A program made the position numbers and the translations under genes. This document shows, piece by piece, positions 14,979-24,107 of a stretch of DNA of 43,741 bases (positions are counted from its first letter, which is position 1; each line of letters starts with the position of its first letter). Source of the stretch: Candidatus Sulfotelmatobacter sp. (GTDB taxonomy: Bacteria; Acidobacteriota; Terriglobia; Terriglobales; Acidobacteriaceae); NCBI GenBank assembly GCA_030038255.1, contig JASHPH010000001.1, forward strand, positions 1 to 43,741, given 5' to 3'. A model generated the notes under the pieces. It did no database searches. It was not told the origin of the DNA and saw nothing but the letters and a program-made list of their open reading frames with translations.

Positions 14979-16856
14979 TTGCGCCTTGCGTCCGTTCGCG
15001 CCTTAACCGCAGTTTCCAGCCTGCTTTTCGGAGCCGCCGCCTGGCGCCTGGGCCCGCACACAGCCTCAGATTTTGCTGCCCAGGCCCAGACCAGCCAAGC
15101 CCAGGCCGCACAAGCAAACACCGGTCAGGCCCAGACGGCGAAGCCGGCCGTCTCCTCCCCCGCCGCAACAGCACCGCAGTTGCAACCCGCGAGCCTCACT
15201 ACCAGCAAGTCCGCAACGATTCCCGATCCCACGCTTCCCGCTCCCGGCACCGAGCTCTACACAGCCAAGCACGGAGAAGCTATTCCGACCATCGCCCGTC
15301 ATTATCTCGGCCGCACTGCATACCTGACTTCTTCCGAACTCGCCGACGCCATCCGCGCCGTCAACCACAAATCCGACACGGCCAACATTCTCAAAGCCAA
15401 CGAAACCATCGTCATCCCTGGCATTCTTGCCGCGCCCATCACCGAGCACACCATCCCTGTCCCCAAAGACTTCGAAGTCCGCGCCGTCTACCTCACCGGC
15501 GTCATGGCCGCCAGTGACCACGGCATCCGCATCATCAAGCACTGGCGCGAAGTCGGCGGCAACGCCGTCGTCTTCGACATCAAAGACTCCGACGGCAGCG
15601 TCAACATCCCCTTCGACTACCCGCTGGTCGGCGAGCACAAGGTCTATATTCACGACGTGCCTAAGTTCGTTCACTTCCTGCATCAGCAGAATATGCACGC
15701 CATCGCCCGCATCGCCATCTTCCGAGATGAGCGCCTCGTCGTTGCCCACCCCGAACTCGCCGTCCAGTCGCGCCGCAACCACGCAGCCTGGCGCGAGAAC
15801 GGCAAGCTCGTCTGGACTGATCCCTCCAACCCCAAAGTTCAGGACTACGACATCGCCCTGGCCAAGCACGTCGCCCAGCTCGGCGTGGACGAGATCCAGT
15901 TCGACTACGTCCGCTTCCCCGCCGAAGGCGACCAGCTCGACGCCCAGTTCGTCTTCCAGAAGGACGCGGAGCCCGCCACGGCCCATGGAGGGGCGGACGC
16001 CTCGTCGGCCCATGTAGGGACGGACGCATTCGTCCGTCCCGCGACCCTGAGCGAAGCGAAGGGGAGCGTATCGGCAGCAGACCGGTATCCAGGAAACGCG
16101 ACGGCATCTGCATCGCCTAACTCCAGCCCCGAAGAGCCTGCCCTGAGCGAGCGTAGCGAGTCGAAGGGGGCAGGATGTGAAAGCCCGGGGCGTAAGCCCC
16201 GGGTAGCGTCGAAAACCGGGAACAAGTCCCGTAGGGCCGGCAGCAAAAACGCCGACGGGTCAAAACCATGTTCCGCCAACGTCCACGTCGCCCGCGGTCC
16301 CCAACGCTCCGACATCATCGCCGGCTTCCTCAAACGCGCCTATGCCGAACTGCACGCCACCGGCGTCCTGCTATCCCTCGACGTCTTCGGCGTGATGGCA
16401 TGGCAACGCCAGGTCGATCTCTCCCACACCGGCCAGGACATCGTGCAAATGGCCAAATACTGCGACGTCCTCTCGCCCATGATCTACCCCTCGCACTTCT
16501 TCGGCATGGACAACATTCCGCATCCCGGCGACGAGCCCGCCCACTTCATCGGCGAATCCATGGACCGCTTCGAACTCATCACCAAGGGCAGCGGCGTCGT
16601 CATCCGCCCCTGGCTGCAGGCCTTCCACTGGCGCACCAAGACTTATTCACCCGAATACATCAAGATTCAGGTCGAAACCGCCAAGAACAAAGGCGGCATC
16701 GGATTCTTATTCTGGAACGCCGCCAACGACTACTCGAAGCCCTTCATCGCTATGCCCGAGATGAAGGAGGCGAACGCGAAGCAGAAAGACCGCTTCTTCC
16801 GCGGCGATGAAATCTCAACCGCCACGATCCAGGCTGCGCTGACTCCGGCGAAGTGA
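14979..16856 (+). CDS. LysM-like / DUF4015-type putative glycoside hydrolase, expanded by repeats
   Basis: 625-aa exported protein. The N-terminus (LASVRALTAVSSLLFGAAAW) looks like a signal or anchor segment, followed by an Ala/Gln-rich linker. A LysM-like region (about residues 92-150, LYTAKHGEAIPTIARHYLG...ANETIVIPG) is next. The main domain follows the DUF4015 putative glycosyl hydrolase pattern: VRAVYLTGVMAASDHGIRII, VVFDIKDSDGSVN, VDEIQFDYVRFPAEG, VLLSLDVFGVMAW, DVLSPMIYPSHF, RPWLQAFHWR and GIGFLFWNAANDY. It is split between about residues 330 and 430 by Ser/Glu/Lys-rich sequence that is encoded by dispersed DNA repeats (16017-16244). The start is TTG with GGGAGG 5 nt upstream. Likely polysaccharide-acting; the substrate is unknown. 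Confidence 0.85.
   Translation: MRLASVRALTAVSSLLFGAAAWRLGPHTASDFAAQAQTSQAQAAQANTGQAQTAKPAVSSPAATAPQLQPASLTTSKSATIPDPTLPAPGTELYTAKHGEAIPTIARHYLGRTAYLTSSELADAIRAVNHKSDTANILKANETIVIPGILAAPITEHTIPVPKDFEVRAVYLTGVMAASDHGIRIIKHWREVGGNAVVFDIKDSDGSVNIPFDYPLVGEHKVYIHDVPKFVHFLHQQNMHAIARIAIFRDERLVVAHPELAVQSRRNHAAWRENGKLVWTDPSNPKVQDYDIALAKHVAQLGVDEIQFDYVRFPAEGDQLDAQFVFQKDAEPATAHGGADASSAHVGTDAFVRPATLSEAKGSVSAADRYPGNATASASPNSSPEEPALSERSESKGAGCESPGRKPRVASKTGNKSRRAGSKNADGSKPCSANVHVARGPQRSDIIAGFLKRAYAELHATGVLLSLDVFGVMAWQRQVDLSHTGQDIVQMAKYCDVLSPMIYPSHFFGMDNIPHPGDEPAHFIGESMDRFELITKGSGVVIRPWLQAFHWRTKTYSPEYIKIQVETAKNKGGIGFLFWNAANDYSKPFIAMPEMKEANAKQKDRFFRGDEISTATIQAALTPAK
16017..16040. repeat. Dispersed 24-bp palindrome, copy inside a coding sequence
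   Basis: GGGACGGACGCA/TTCGTCCGTCCC, one base from the perfect palindrome at 4446-4469, with identical flanks (TGTA before, GCG after). It lies in frame in the DUF4015-type hydrolase. A degenerate half copy (GGAGGGGCGGACGCCTCGTC) immediately precedes it at 15987-16006. Confidence 0.85.
16045..16064. repeat. CCCTGAGCGAAGCGAAGGGG repeat
   Basis: Imperfect palindrome CCCTGAGCGAAGCGAAGGGG inside the hydrolase gene. A longer relative with CCTGAGCGAGCGTAGCGAG followed by TCGAAGGGGG is at 16142-16170. Confidence 0.6.
16121..16244. repeat. Composite repeat element, in-gene copy carrying a nested repeat
   Basis: Same order of blocks as 14745-14835 (CTCCAGCCCCG, TGTGAAAGCCCGGGGC, GCCCCGGGTAG, AAGTCCCGTAGGGCCGGCA). 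After its first block it is interrupted by the CCTGAGCGAGCG...GAAGGGGG repeat (16142-16170). The whole segment is translated as part of the hydrolase. Confidence 0.72.
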
Positions 16857-16881
16857 TGCTGTCGAGGGATCTGAGTTTGGA

Positions 16882-17532
16882 ATGACTGACCGATCGATCA
16901 ACGATTGGACCACTCTCGATGCGCCTGCATCCAGCGACGCGACGCCCGACGCATCCTTTCTCGACACCCAACGTCAAGTCAGCCTGCCGATCTCCACTCC
17001 GTCACAACCCGCGCCCCCCTCACCGCAGATGGATAAGAACTTCGCCGCCGCCTTCCTGCTCTTCATCGGAGGCATGGCTGCCATGGTCGCCCTCGCCCTG
17101 GGGCTGTCGAGCGGCGTCGAGGCTTACCAGATCCGCGACCGGCTCGCCCACTGGCCGCACGTCGAGGCCACAGTCGACTTCTGCGAATTCTATTACAAGC
17201 AAACCCGCGGGGCTGAAAACGCTTACACAATCGTCTTCGGCATGCGCTGCCATGTGACTTACCCAGTGGGATCGCGCCAGTGGAAAGCAGCCGCCGACCT
17301 CGGATACCTGCAGAACAATCGCGACGCAATGCTCGAACAAGCCCGCCGCTTTCACCCCGGAGACCGCATCGAGATCGCCTACAACCCCACGTTCCCCGAC
17401 AGCATCGGCTTCGCCGGAGACCCCTCCCTTGCCTACGCCGCTCCGCTCTGGAAGGGACGCATCGCCTTCTGGTCCCTCCTCGCCACCATCATCACGCTCC
17501 CCTTCGGCTTCAAACTCCGCTCCGCCGCCTGA
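16882..17532 (+). CDS. DUF3592-like membrane protein
   Basis: 216-aa protein with a polar Ser/Pro-rich N-terminus of about 50 residues, a first membrane helix (AAAFLLFIGGMAAMVALALGL, about 53-75), a soluble middle part and a second helix near the C-terminus (IAFWSLLATIITLPFGF). The middle part has the DUF3592 pattern: a beta-rich domain starting WPHVEATVDFCEFYY and ending HPGDRIEIAYNPTFPDSIGF. The function of the family is not established. It follows the hydrolase by 25 nt and is probably co-transcribed with it. Cys residues flank the soluble part (VDFCEFYY, GMRCHVTY). Confidence 0.7.
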   Translation: MTDRSINDWTTLDAPASSDATPDASFLDTQRQVSLPISTPSQPAPPSPQMDKNFAAAFLLFIGGMAAMVALALGLSSGVEAYQIRDRLAHWPHVEATVDFCEFYYKQTRGAENAYTIVFGMRCHVTYPVGSRQWKAAADLGYLQNNRDAMLEQARRFHPGDRIEIAYNPTFPDSIGFAGDPSLAYAAPLWKGRIAFWSLLATIITLPFGFKLRSAA

Positions 17533-17576
17533 CGCCCGCAATGACCCAGGGCAATGGCCGCGCACATAGATGCGGC

Positions 17577-17582
17577 TATAAT
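17577..17582 (+). promoter_or_regulatory. Candidate -10 box of ilvE
   Basis: A perfect TATAAT 33 nt before the ilvE ATG, which would give a leader of about 25 nt. The -35 position (17554-17559) has no recognisable consensus, so this is only a candidate. Confidence 0.4.
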
Positions 17583-17614
17583 GGAACAACTATATTGACG
17601 ACCAAGGAGTCTCG

Positions 17615-18559
17615 ATGGCCATTCAGAAGACCGAAAAGATCTGGCACAACGGCAAGCTCATCAACTGGGACGACGCGACCATCCACGTGATGTCGCACGT
17701 CATCCACTATGGCTCTTCGGTCTTCGAAGGCATCCGCTGCTACAACCCACCCAGCGGCCCGGCCATCTTCCGCGCCAATGAACACATCGAACGGCTCATC
17801 AACTCGGCCAAGGTCTATCGCATTGAAGTGCCGTTCGGCCGCGACGAGATCGTCCACGGCATGCTCGAAACCGTCGGCCACAACGGCGTGTGGCCATGCT
17901 ACGTGCGCCCCGTCATCCTCAGGGGATACGGCGAGGCGGGCGTGAACCCCTTCAACTCGCCGACCGAGGTCTACATCATCAACTACCCGTGGGGCAAGTA
18001 CCTGGGCGGCGAGACGGATGGCTGCGATGTGTGCGTCTCCTCCTGGACGCGCCTGGCGCCGAACACGCTGCCCGCCATGGCGAAGGCGGGCGCGAACTAC
18101 ATGAACTCGCAGCTCATCAAGATGGAGGCCATCGTCAACGGCTACGTCGAGGGCATCGCGCTCGACGTGAACGGGTACGTGAGTGAAGGCTCGGGCGAGA
18201 ACTTGTTCATCGTGCAGCGCGGCAACCTGATCACGGCGCCGCTCGGTAACTCGGTGCTGCCCGGCATCACGCGCGACTCGATTCTGCAGCTGGCGCGCGA
18301 CCTGAACATTCCGATCGTAGAGCAGATGATTCCGCGCGAGATGCTCTACCTGGCCGACGAAGCCTTCTTCACCGGTACGGCGGCGGAAGTCACGCCCATC
18401 CGCACCGTGGACAAGATCAAGGTAGGCAAGGGCGTGGTGGGTCCGGTCACGAAGGCGCTGCAGAAGGAGTTCTACGCCGTGGTGCGAGGCGAGAAGGCTG
18501 ACCGCCACGGCTGGCTCACGCCGGTCCCGGTGCGCACGAAGCAGCCAGTCACGGTTTGA
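17615..18559 (+). CDS. ilvE: Branched-chain amino-acid aminotransferase
   Basis: 314-aa PLP fold-type IV aminotransferase that makes or degrades Leu, Ile and Val with 2-oxoglutarate as partner. Signatures: HGKLINWDDATIHV-like N-terminus (IWHNGKLINWDDA), HYGSSVFEGIRCY, the PLP lysine in MAKAGANYMNSQL, EGIALDVNGYVSEGSGENLF and LPGITRDSILQLARDL, followed by ADEAFFTGTAAEVTPIRTVD. Length and motifs match IlvE rather than the related aminodeoxychorismate lyase or D-amino-acid transaminase. AAGGAG stands 8 nt before the ATG. Alone in its transcription unit, with a TATAAT upstream. Confidence 0.95.
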   Translation: MAIQKTEKIWHNGKLINWDDATIHVMSHVIHYGSSVFEGIRCYNPPSGPAIFRANEHIERLINSAKVYRIEVPFGRDEIVHGMLETVGHNGVWPCYVRPVILRGYGEAGVNPFNSPTEVYIINYPWGKYLGGETDGCDVCVSSWTRLAPNTLPAMAKAGANYMNSQLIKMEAIVNGYVEGIALDVNGYVSEGSGENLFIVQRGNLITAPLGNSVLPGITRDSILQLARDLNIPIVEQMIPREMLYLADEAFFTGTAAEVTPIRTVDKIKVGKGVVGPVTKALQKEFYAVVRGEKADRHGWLTPVPVRTKQPVTV

Positions 18560-18582
18560 TCCACAACTTCGAGGCGGCGCAT

Positions 18583-18588
18583 TATAAT
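18583..18588 (+). promoter_or_regulatory. Candidate -10 box of the dinB-like gene
   Basis: TATAAT in GCATTATAATTTGC, about 120 nt before the ATG at 18706. No clear -35 at 17 nt; TTGATC lies 21 nt upstream. Confidence 0.35.
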
Positions 18589-18705
18589 TTGCGACGGCTC
18601 GGTTTTGCACATCATCTATGCGAGGGGTGCGGGACGCTTTCGGCCGACCGGCGCCCCTTTCGACCGTTTGTCCGAACGAAACATAACACCCTCAAGGAGA
18701 AACGT

Positions 18706-19236
18706 ATGTCTCAAGGCCTGACTCCTGAATTTGCTCTCGGATATCGCGCCATGATGCTCGACGGCATTGCGCGCGAAGTGGAATGCACGAAGAAGGTAAT
18801 TGGCGCAGTTCCAGATGCGAAGTCGGACTACAAGCCCGATCCGAATGCGCGGTCCGCGAAGGAACTGGCGTGGCACATCGCCAACAGTGACGTTCAGTTT
18901 CTGGACGGAATCGCCGATCTGAAGTTCAACATGCAAACGCCAGAGCACAAGCCGCAGACCACAACCGAAGTGGTGGCGTGGTACGACGAGAACATGAAAC
19001 GCGGCCTGAATCGGCTGGCGGCCATGTCAGCTGAGCAGTTACTTACGCCGGTTAATTTTGCCGGCGTGTTCAACTTCCCGGCGGTGCTGTATCTCAGCTT
19101 CCTTAACAATCACAGCATCCATCATCGTGGCGAGCTTGCGACGTACCTGCGGCCCATGGGATCGAAGGTACCGTCGATCTACGGCGGCAGCTACGATGAG
19201 CCATTCGTGCCGCCTGCAGCGGAACAAGCCGCTTAG
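18706..19236 (+). CDS. DinB-like four-helix protein
   Basis: 176-aa member of the DinB/YfiT-like superfamily. The likely metal-ligand histidines are in ELAWHIANSD and in NNHSIHHRGELATYL, the latter typical of the family C-terminal helix. These proteins are putative metal-dependent transferases or hydrolases, sometimes thiol-dependent; the substrate cannot be read from sequence. The ATG at 18706 has AAGGAG 6 nt upstream, so the ORF extension to 18556 is not used. Monocistronic or together with the 59-aa gene, but separated from it by a terminator-like hairpin. Confidence 0.85.
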   Translation: MSQGLTPEFALGYRAMMLDGIAREVECTKKVIGAVPDAKSDYKPDPNARSAKELAWHIANSDVQFLDGIADLKFNMQTPEHKPQTTTEVVAWYDENMKRGLNRLAAMSAEQLLTPVNFAGVFNFPAVLYLSFLNNHSIHHRGELATYLRPMGSKVPSIYGGSYDEPFVPPAAEQAA

Positions 19237-19260
19237 ATTAATGAGCGTCGATGTAGCAAG

Positions 19261-19289
19261 GCCGCCCTGCGGGGCGGCTTTAAATTTTT
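19261..19289 (+). terminator. Terminator after the dinB-like gene
   Basis: Stem GCCGCCC/GGGCGGC with loop TGCG (19261-19278) followed by TTTAAATTTTTA. It lies 24 nt after the stop codon. Confidence 0.75.
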
Positions 19290-19309
19290 AGGACGAGAAG
19301 GAGGAGTCC

Positions 19310-19489
19310 ATGGGCAGCCCGGAGGAAGTCGAGTCGGCCGAGGCGAGGATGAACGCGGCCAAGGAGGCGCTGTTGTCGTACGTCGAAGGAGCCAAGCCCA
19401 TCGACCGGGATCAGCATCGCCGGCTGCTGGCGCGGTTGAAGAGAGCGGAAGAAGAATTCATGAAGGCAGTCGCTCAACGGGACAGATAG
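19310..19489 (+). CDS. Small charged helical protein, 59 aa
   Basis: 59-residue ORF with a strong GGAGGA ribosome binding site 4 nt before the ATG. The sequence begins MGSPEEVESAEARMNAAKEA and ends EEEFMKAVAQRDR; it is rich in Glu, Ala, Arg and Lys and should fold as one or two long helices around a GAKPIDRDQ turn. No membrane segment or known motif. I do not recognise the family. It lies directly behind the dinB-like gene's terminator, with no clear promoter of its own, so it may depend on read-through. The good start signal and amphipathic composition argue that it is a real gene. Confidence 0.65.
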   Translation: MGSPEEVESAEARMNAAKEALLSYVEGAKPIDRDQHRRLLARLKRAEEEFMKAVAQRDR

Positions 19490-19626
19490 CGCGGGCCGCG
19501 ACGTGATAGCAGATTCCTCCACCCTTGTCGCAGCTGCAGCGGCTGCGGCCGGAATGCAAACCAAGCTCAAGGTCCCTCGACTCGGCGAAAACCGCCTCGC
19601 TCGGGATGACAAAGGGTAGGGATGCG

Positions 19627-19738
19627 GTCCTTCGACAAGCTGAGGATTTCGGTGCGCGGCTCAAACGCCCCGCAGGCGCCTCAACTTCGACTGCGCGTGA
19701 GGATCGCTAACGCGATCCTCACACTCCGCTCAGCACGT
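19627..19738. repeat. Composite repeat with variable hairpin
   Basis: Contains GGTCCTTCGACAAGCTGAGG, then CTTCGACTGC, then a perfect 11-bp stem GTGAGGATCGC/GCGATCCTCAC (19697-19722), then TCCGCTCAGCACGTC. The same framework with a different stem is at 41866-41925, and a looser relative at 30024-30116. Confidence 0.6.
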
Positions 19739-19756
19739 CAAGCGGTTCGCACGCAA

Positions 19757-20215
19757 TCAGAGGTTGCGGTCGTCGAGGCCGCGGTTGTCTAAACTCCAGG
19801 GGCCGGTGCCGAATTGCGAGATCAGCAGCGCGCCGCCGAGCATGGATACGTTCTTCATGAACATGACCATCTGCATCATGTGCATCATGGGATCGCTGAC
19901 GGTCCAGAACCTGTGCATCATAGGCGTTACGCCGACCAGGAACAGAACAATCAGCCACGCGCCTAGTCTGGCGCGATATCCCAGCAGGATCGACAGGCCG
20001 CCGAGGATGGCAATGATTCCGGAGACCGGCACGGCGATCGAGGCCAGCGGCACGCCCTGCGATGCAGCGAAGGCGATGGTCTGGCTGGAGAAATGACTCA
20101 GCGCGGTCATGAGGAAGATCAATGAAAATAGAACACGGCCGAGCAGGACGATGGGAGCGCTGACCGCGGTTGTTGCGGGCTTCGAAAGAGTAATAGGCTG
20201 AGCAAGTGTTGCCAT
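19757..20215 (-). CDS. DoxX-family membrane protein
   Basis: 152-aa protein with four predicted membrane helices (LLGRVLFSLIFLMTALSHF, VPVSGIIAILGGLSILLGY, LGAWLIVLFLVGVTPMMHRFW and MFMKNVSMLGGALLISQFG). This is the DoxX/SURF4-like layout including the MKNxxMLGGAL motif. DoxX proteins are often linked to thiol or oxidative stress, though most are uncharacterised. The start at 20215 (MATLAQPITL) has AGGAGA 8 nt upstream, so the longer ORF is not used. It is divergent from an HxlR-type regulator at 20468, a very common pairing in which the regulator controls the DoxX gene. Confidence 0.87.
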   Translation of the reverse strand: MATLAQPITLSKPATTAVSAPIVLLGRVLFSLIFLMTALSHFSSQTIAFAASQGVPLASIAVPVSGIIAILGGLSILLGYRARLGAWLIVLFLVGVTPMMHRFWTVSDPMMHMMQMVMFMKNVSMLGGALLISQFGTGPWSLDNRGLDDRNL

Positions 20216-20316
20216 GGGAAAGTTCTCCTGAATTAAGGATTTCGAATCGTTCAACGGATTCAGCAGGGTTGGATGAAGGGGGGAGTGGTTTGGTTACAAT
20301 AAATAACTTGACTCTC

Positions 20317-20324
20317 TTGTACAA
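20317..20324. promoter_or_regulatory. TTGTACAA palindrome between doxX-like and hxlR-like genes
   Basis: A perfect 8-bp palindrome, TTGTACAA, in the AT-rich centre of the 252-nt divergent intergenic region, flanked by ACTC (20311-20314) and GAGT (20337-20340). The position suits an HxlR-type operator, but this is only positional inference. Confidence 0.3.
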
Positions 20325-20375
20325 CTAGACACTTTGGAGTAACCTATAGCATGTGTTGTAACTTTGCCGGAGAAT

Positions 20376-20403
20376 CGCAGGGGCTAAAGCCTACGGCTTT
20401 TGG
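20376..20403. repeat. GGGGCTAAAGCC repeat
   Basis: Reads CGCAGGGGCTAAAGCC then TACGGCTTTTGG. It resembles the first half of the CTCAGCGGCTGAAGCC repeats at 20996 and 31290. Confidence 0.45.
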
Positions 20404-20467
20404 GGGGACAGGATGCTGAAAACCATGCCCTTCCCGAGCTGCTTGCGAGGGTGACAGAGAGAGGCTT

Positions 20468-20830
20468 ATGCGACGATCGCCACAAATTCCTTCACCATGT
20501 GCGATCAGTGGACTTCTGGAACTGCTGACGCGGCCCTGGACCCTGCACATTCTGTGGTCGCTGAGCACGAATGGGCCCATGCGGTTCGGCGTGCTGCGCA
20601 AGAATGTGGATGGCATTTCGTCGCGCGTCCTGACCGAGCGGCTGCGTACGCTCGAGGAGAACGGTTTCGTGTTCCGGCATTACGAGCAGACGATTCCGCC
20701 GGCAGTGACGTATGGGATTACGGACCGGATGAAGGACATCGAGAAAGTGTTGCAGCAGTTGGAGGGGCTGTCGCGGAAATGGCATGCGGAGGGCGCGGAG
20801 GTCCCGAAGGCGAGGCGTCAGGCGGTGTAG
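20468..20830 (+). CDS. HxlR-type winged-helix transcriptional regulator
   Basis: 120-aa protein of the HxlR/DUF24 family. The core reads GLLELLTRPWTLHILWSLS, GPMRFGVLRKNV, GISSRVLTERLRTLEENGFV and YGITDRMKDIEKVLQQL, which covers the winged helix and dimerisation helix. Cys11 in SPCAISG sits where thiol-sensing members such as YodB keep their redox cysteine. It is divergent from the doxX-like gene and most likely its regulator, responding to oxidative or electrophile stress; that role is inferred from position and family. Confidence 0.88.
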   Translation: MRRSPQIPSPCAISGLLELLTRPWTLHILWSLSTNGPMRFGVLRKNVDGISSRVLTERLRTLEENGFVFRHYEQTIPPAVTYGITDRMKDIEKVLQQLEGLSRKWHAEGAEVPKARRQAV

Positions 20831-20875
20831 CGGGTGCCGTCCCTACGGGACTCCTTTCATTTTCTCCGCCACACA

Positions 20876-20901
20876 CCCGGCACTGCCGTGCCGGGCTTTC
20901 T
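20876..20901 (+). terminator. Possible terminator after hxlR-like gene
   Basis: Perfect stem CCCGGCAC/GTGCCGGG with loop TGCC, then CTTTCTTATTTC. It lies 45 nt after the stop codon. It could equally be a dispersed palindrome. Confidence 0.5.
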
Positions 20902-20949
20902 TATTTCGCCGCTGCGCGGCTGGGTTCTTGCCGGTTGATGTGCGAATTG

Positions 20950-20987
20950 CCCGCCCTAGCTGCAAGCAACTCGACTAGGATGGGGCA
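20950..20987. repeat. CCCCACCCTAGC-type palindromic repeat, diverged copy
   Basis: CCCGCCCTAGCTGCAAGCAA followed by CTCGACTAGGATGGGGCA. Member of the family best seen at 23886-23923 and 29102-29139. Confidence 0.6.
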
Positions 20988-20995
20988 CGCACTAC

Positions 20996-21060
20996 CTCAG
21001 CGGCTGAAGCCGTTTGTAATCGTGTGATTCTTACGGCGCGGCTGGAAGCCGCGCCCTTTC
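20996..21060. repeat. CTCAGCGGCTGAAGCC composite repeat
   Basis: CTCAGCGGCTGAAGCCG, a spacer, then TACGGCGCGGCTGGAAGCC followed by GCGCCC. The same two-block design occurs at 31290-31350, and its second block alone at 33340-33361. Confidence 0.7.
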
Positions 21061-21071
21061 AAGGCAGAATT

Positions 21072-21109
21072 CCCCACCCTGTCGCAAAGAACACGACAAG
21101 GGTGGGGGC
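21072..21109. repeat. CCCCACCCT-type palindromic repeat
   Basis: CCCCACCCTGTCGCAAAGAA then CACGACAAGGGTGGGGGCA. The two arms pair (CCCCACCCT-GTCG / CGAC-AAGGGTGGGG). A degenerate relative (CCCACCT...AGGGTGGG) follows at 21121-21148. Confidence 0.7.
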
Positions 21110-21173
21110 AACCGCGAATCCCCACCTACGAAAACCGCGCAGGGTGGGCACCCATCGCTCTCTCTAGAGTCAC

Positions 21174-23861
<2,688 letters not shown>

Positions 23862-23870
23862 GCGGCCGCC

Positions 23871-23876
23871 ATTATA
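23871..23876 (-). promoter_or_regulatory. Candidate -10 box very close to the kinase start
   Basis: TATAAT on the minus strand, with only 9 nt between it and the kinase ATG. If used, transcription would begin at or within a few bases of the start codon, giving a leaderless mRNA. No clear -35, since that position falls in the repeat at 23886-23923. Confidence 0.35.
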
Positions 23877-23885
23877 TTCGCAAAT

Positions 23886-23923
23886 CCCCACCCTAGCCGC
23901 AAGGAACGTCGCTAGGATGGGGC
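23886..23923. repeat. CCCCACCCTAGCCGCAAGGAACG palindromic repeat
   Basis: CCCCACCCTAGCCGCAAGGA then ACGTCGCTAGGATGGGGCA. The arms pair as CCCCACCCTAGC with GCTAGGATGGGG. Located 25 nt upstream of the kinase start. Best intergenic match to the copy inside alaS. Confidence 0.8.
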
Positions 23924-24107
23924 AACACGGCGATGCGAAGTCCCGCAAGGAGTAGTTCCGCTGCCGGTGGGGGCCATTACTTAGGTCATCTTGGGAAACG
24001 TGACGGTTCGGGCGATGATGCTCAGAGAGCCTGGACAACCCAGCTGAGCTTGCGCTCGGCCGAGCCGGGTCAGAGACCCGGCCCCACACAGCCGGGGAAA
24101 GCCCCTC

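Noticed and set aside
23886..23930. CRISPR-like recurrence of CCCCACCCT repeats
   Set aside because: Copies are scattered kilobases apart, differ from each other and have no regular spacers. No cas gene is in the window.
24064..24081. CCGGGTCAGAGACCCGG palindrome before pilT as a terminator or riboswitch
   Set aside because: No T run follows, and the flanks do not fit any riboswitch class I know. It may be one more dispersed repeat.
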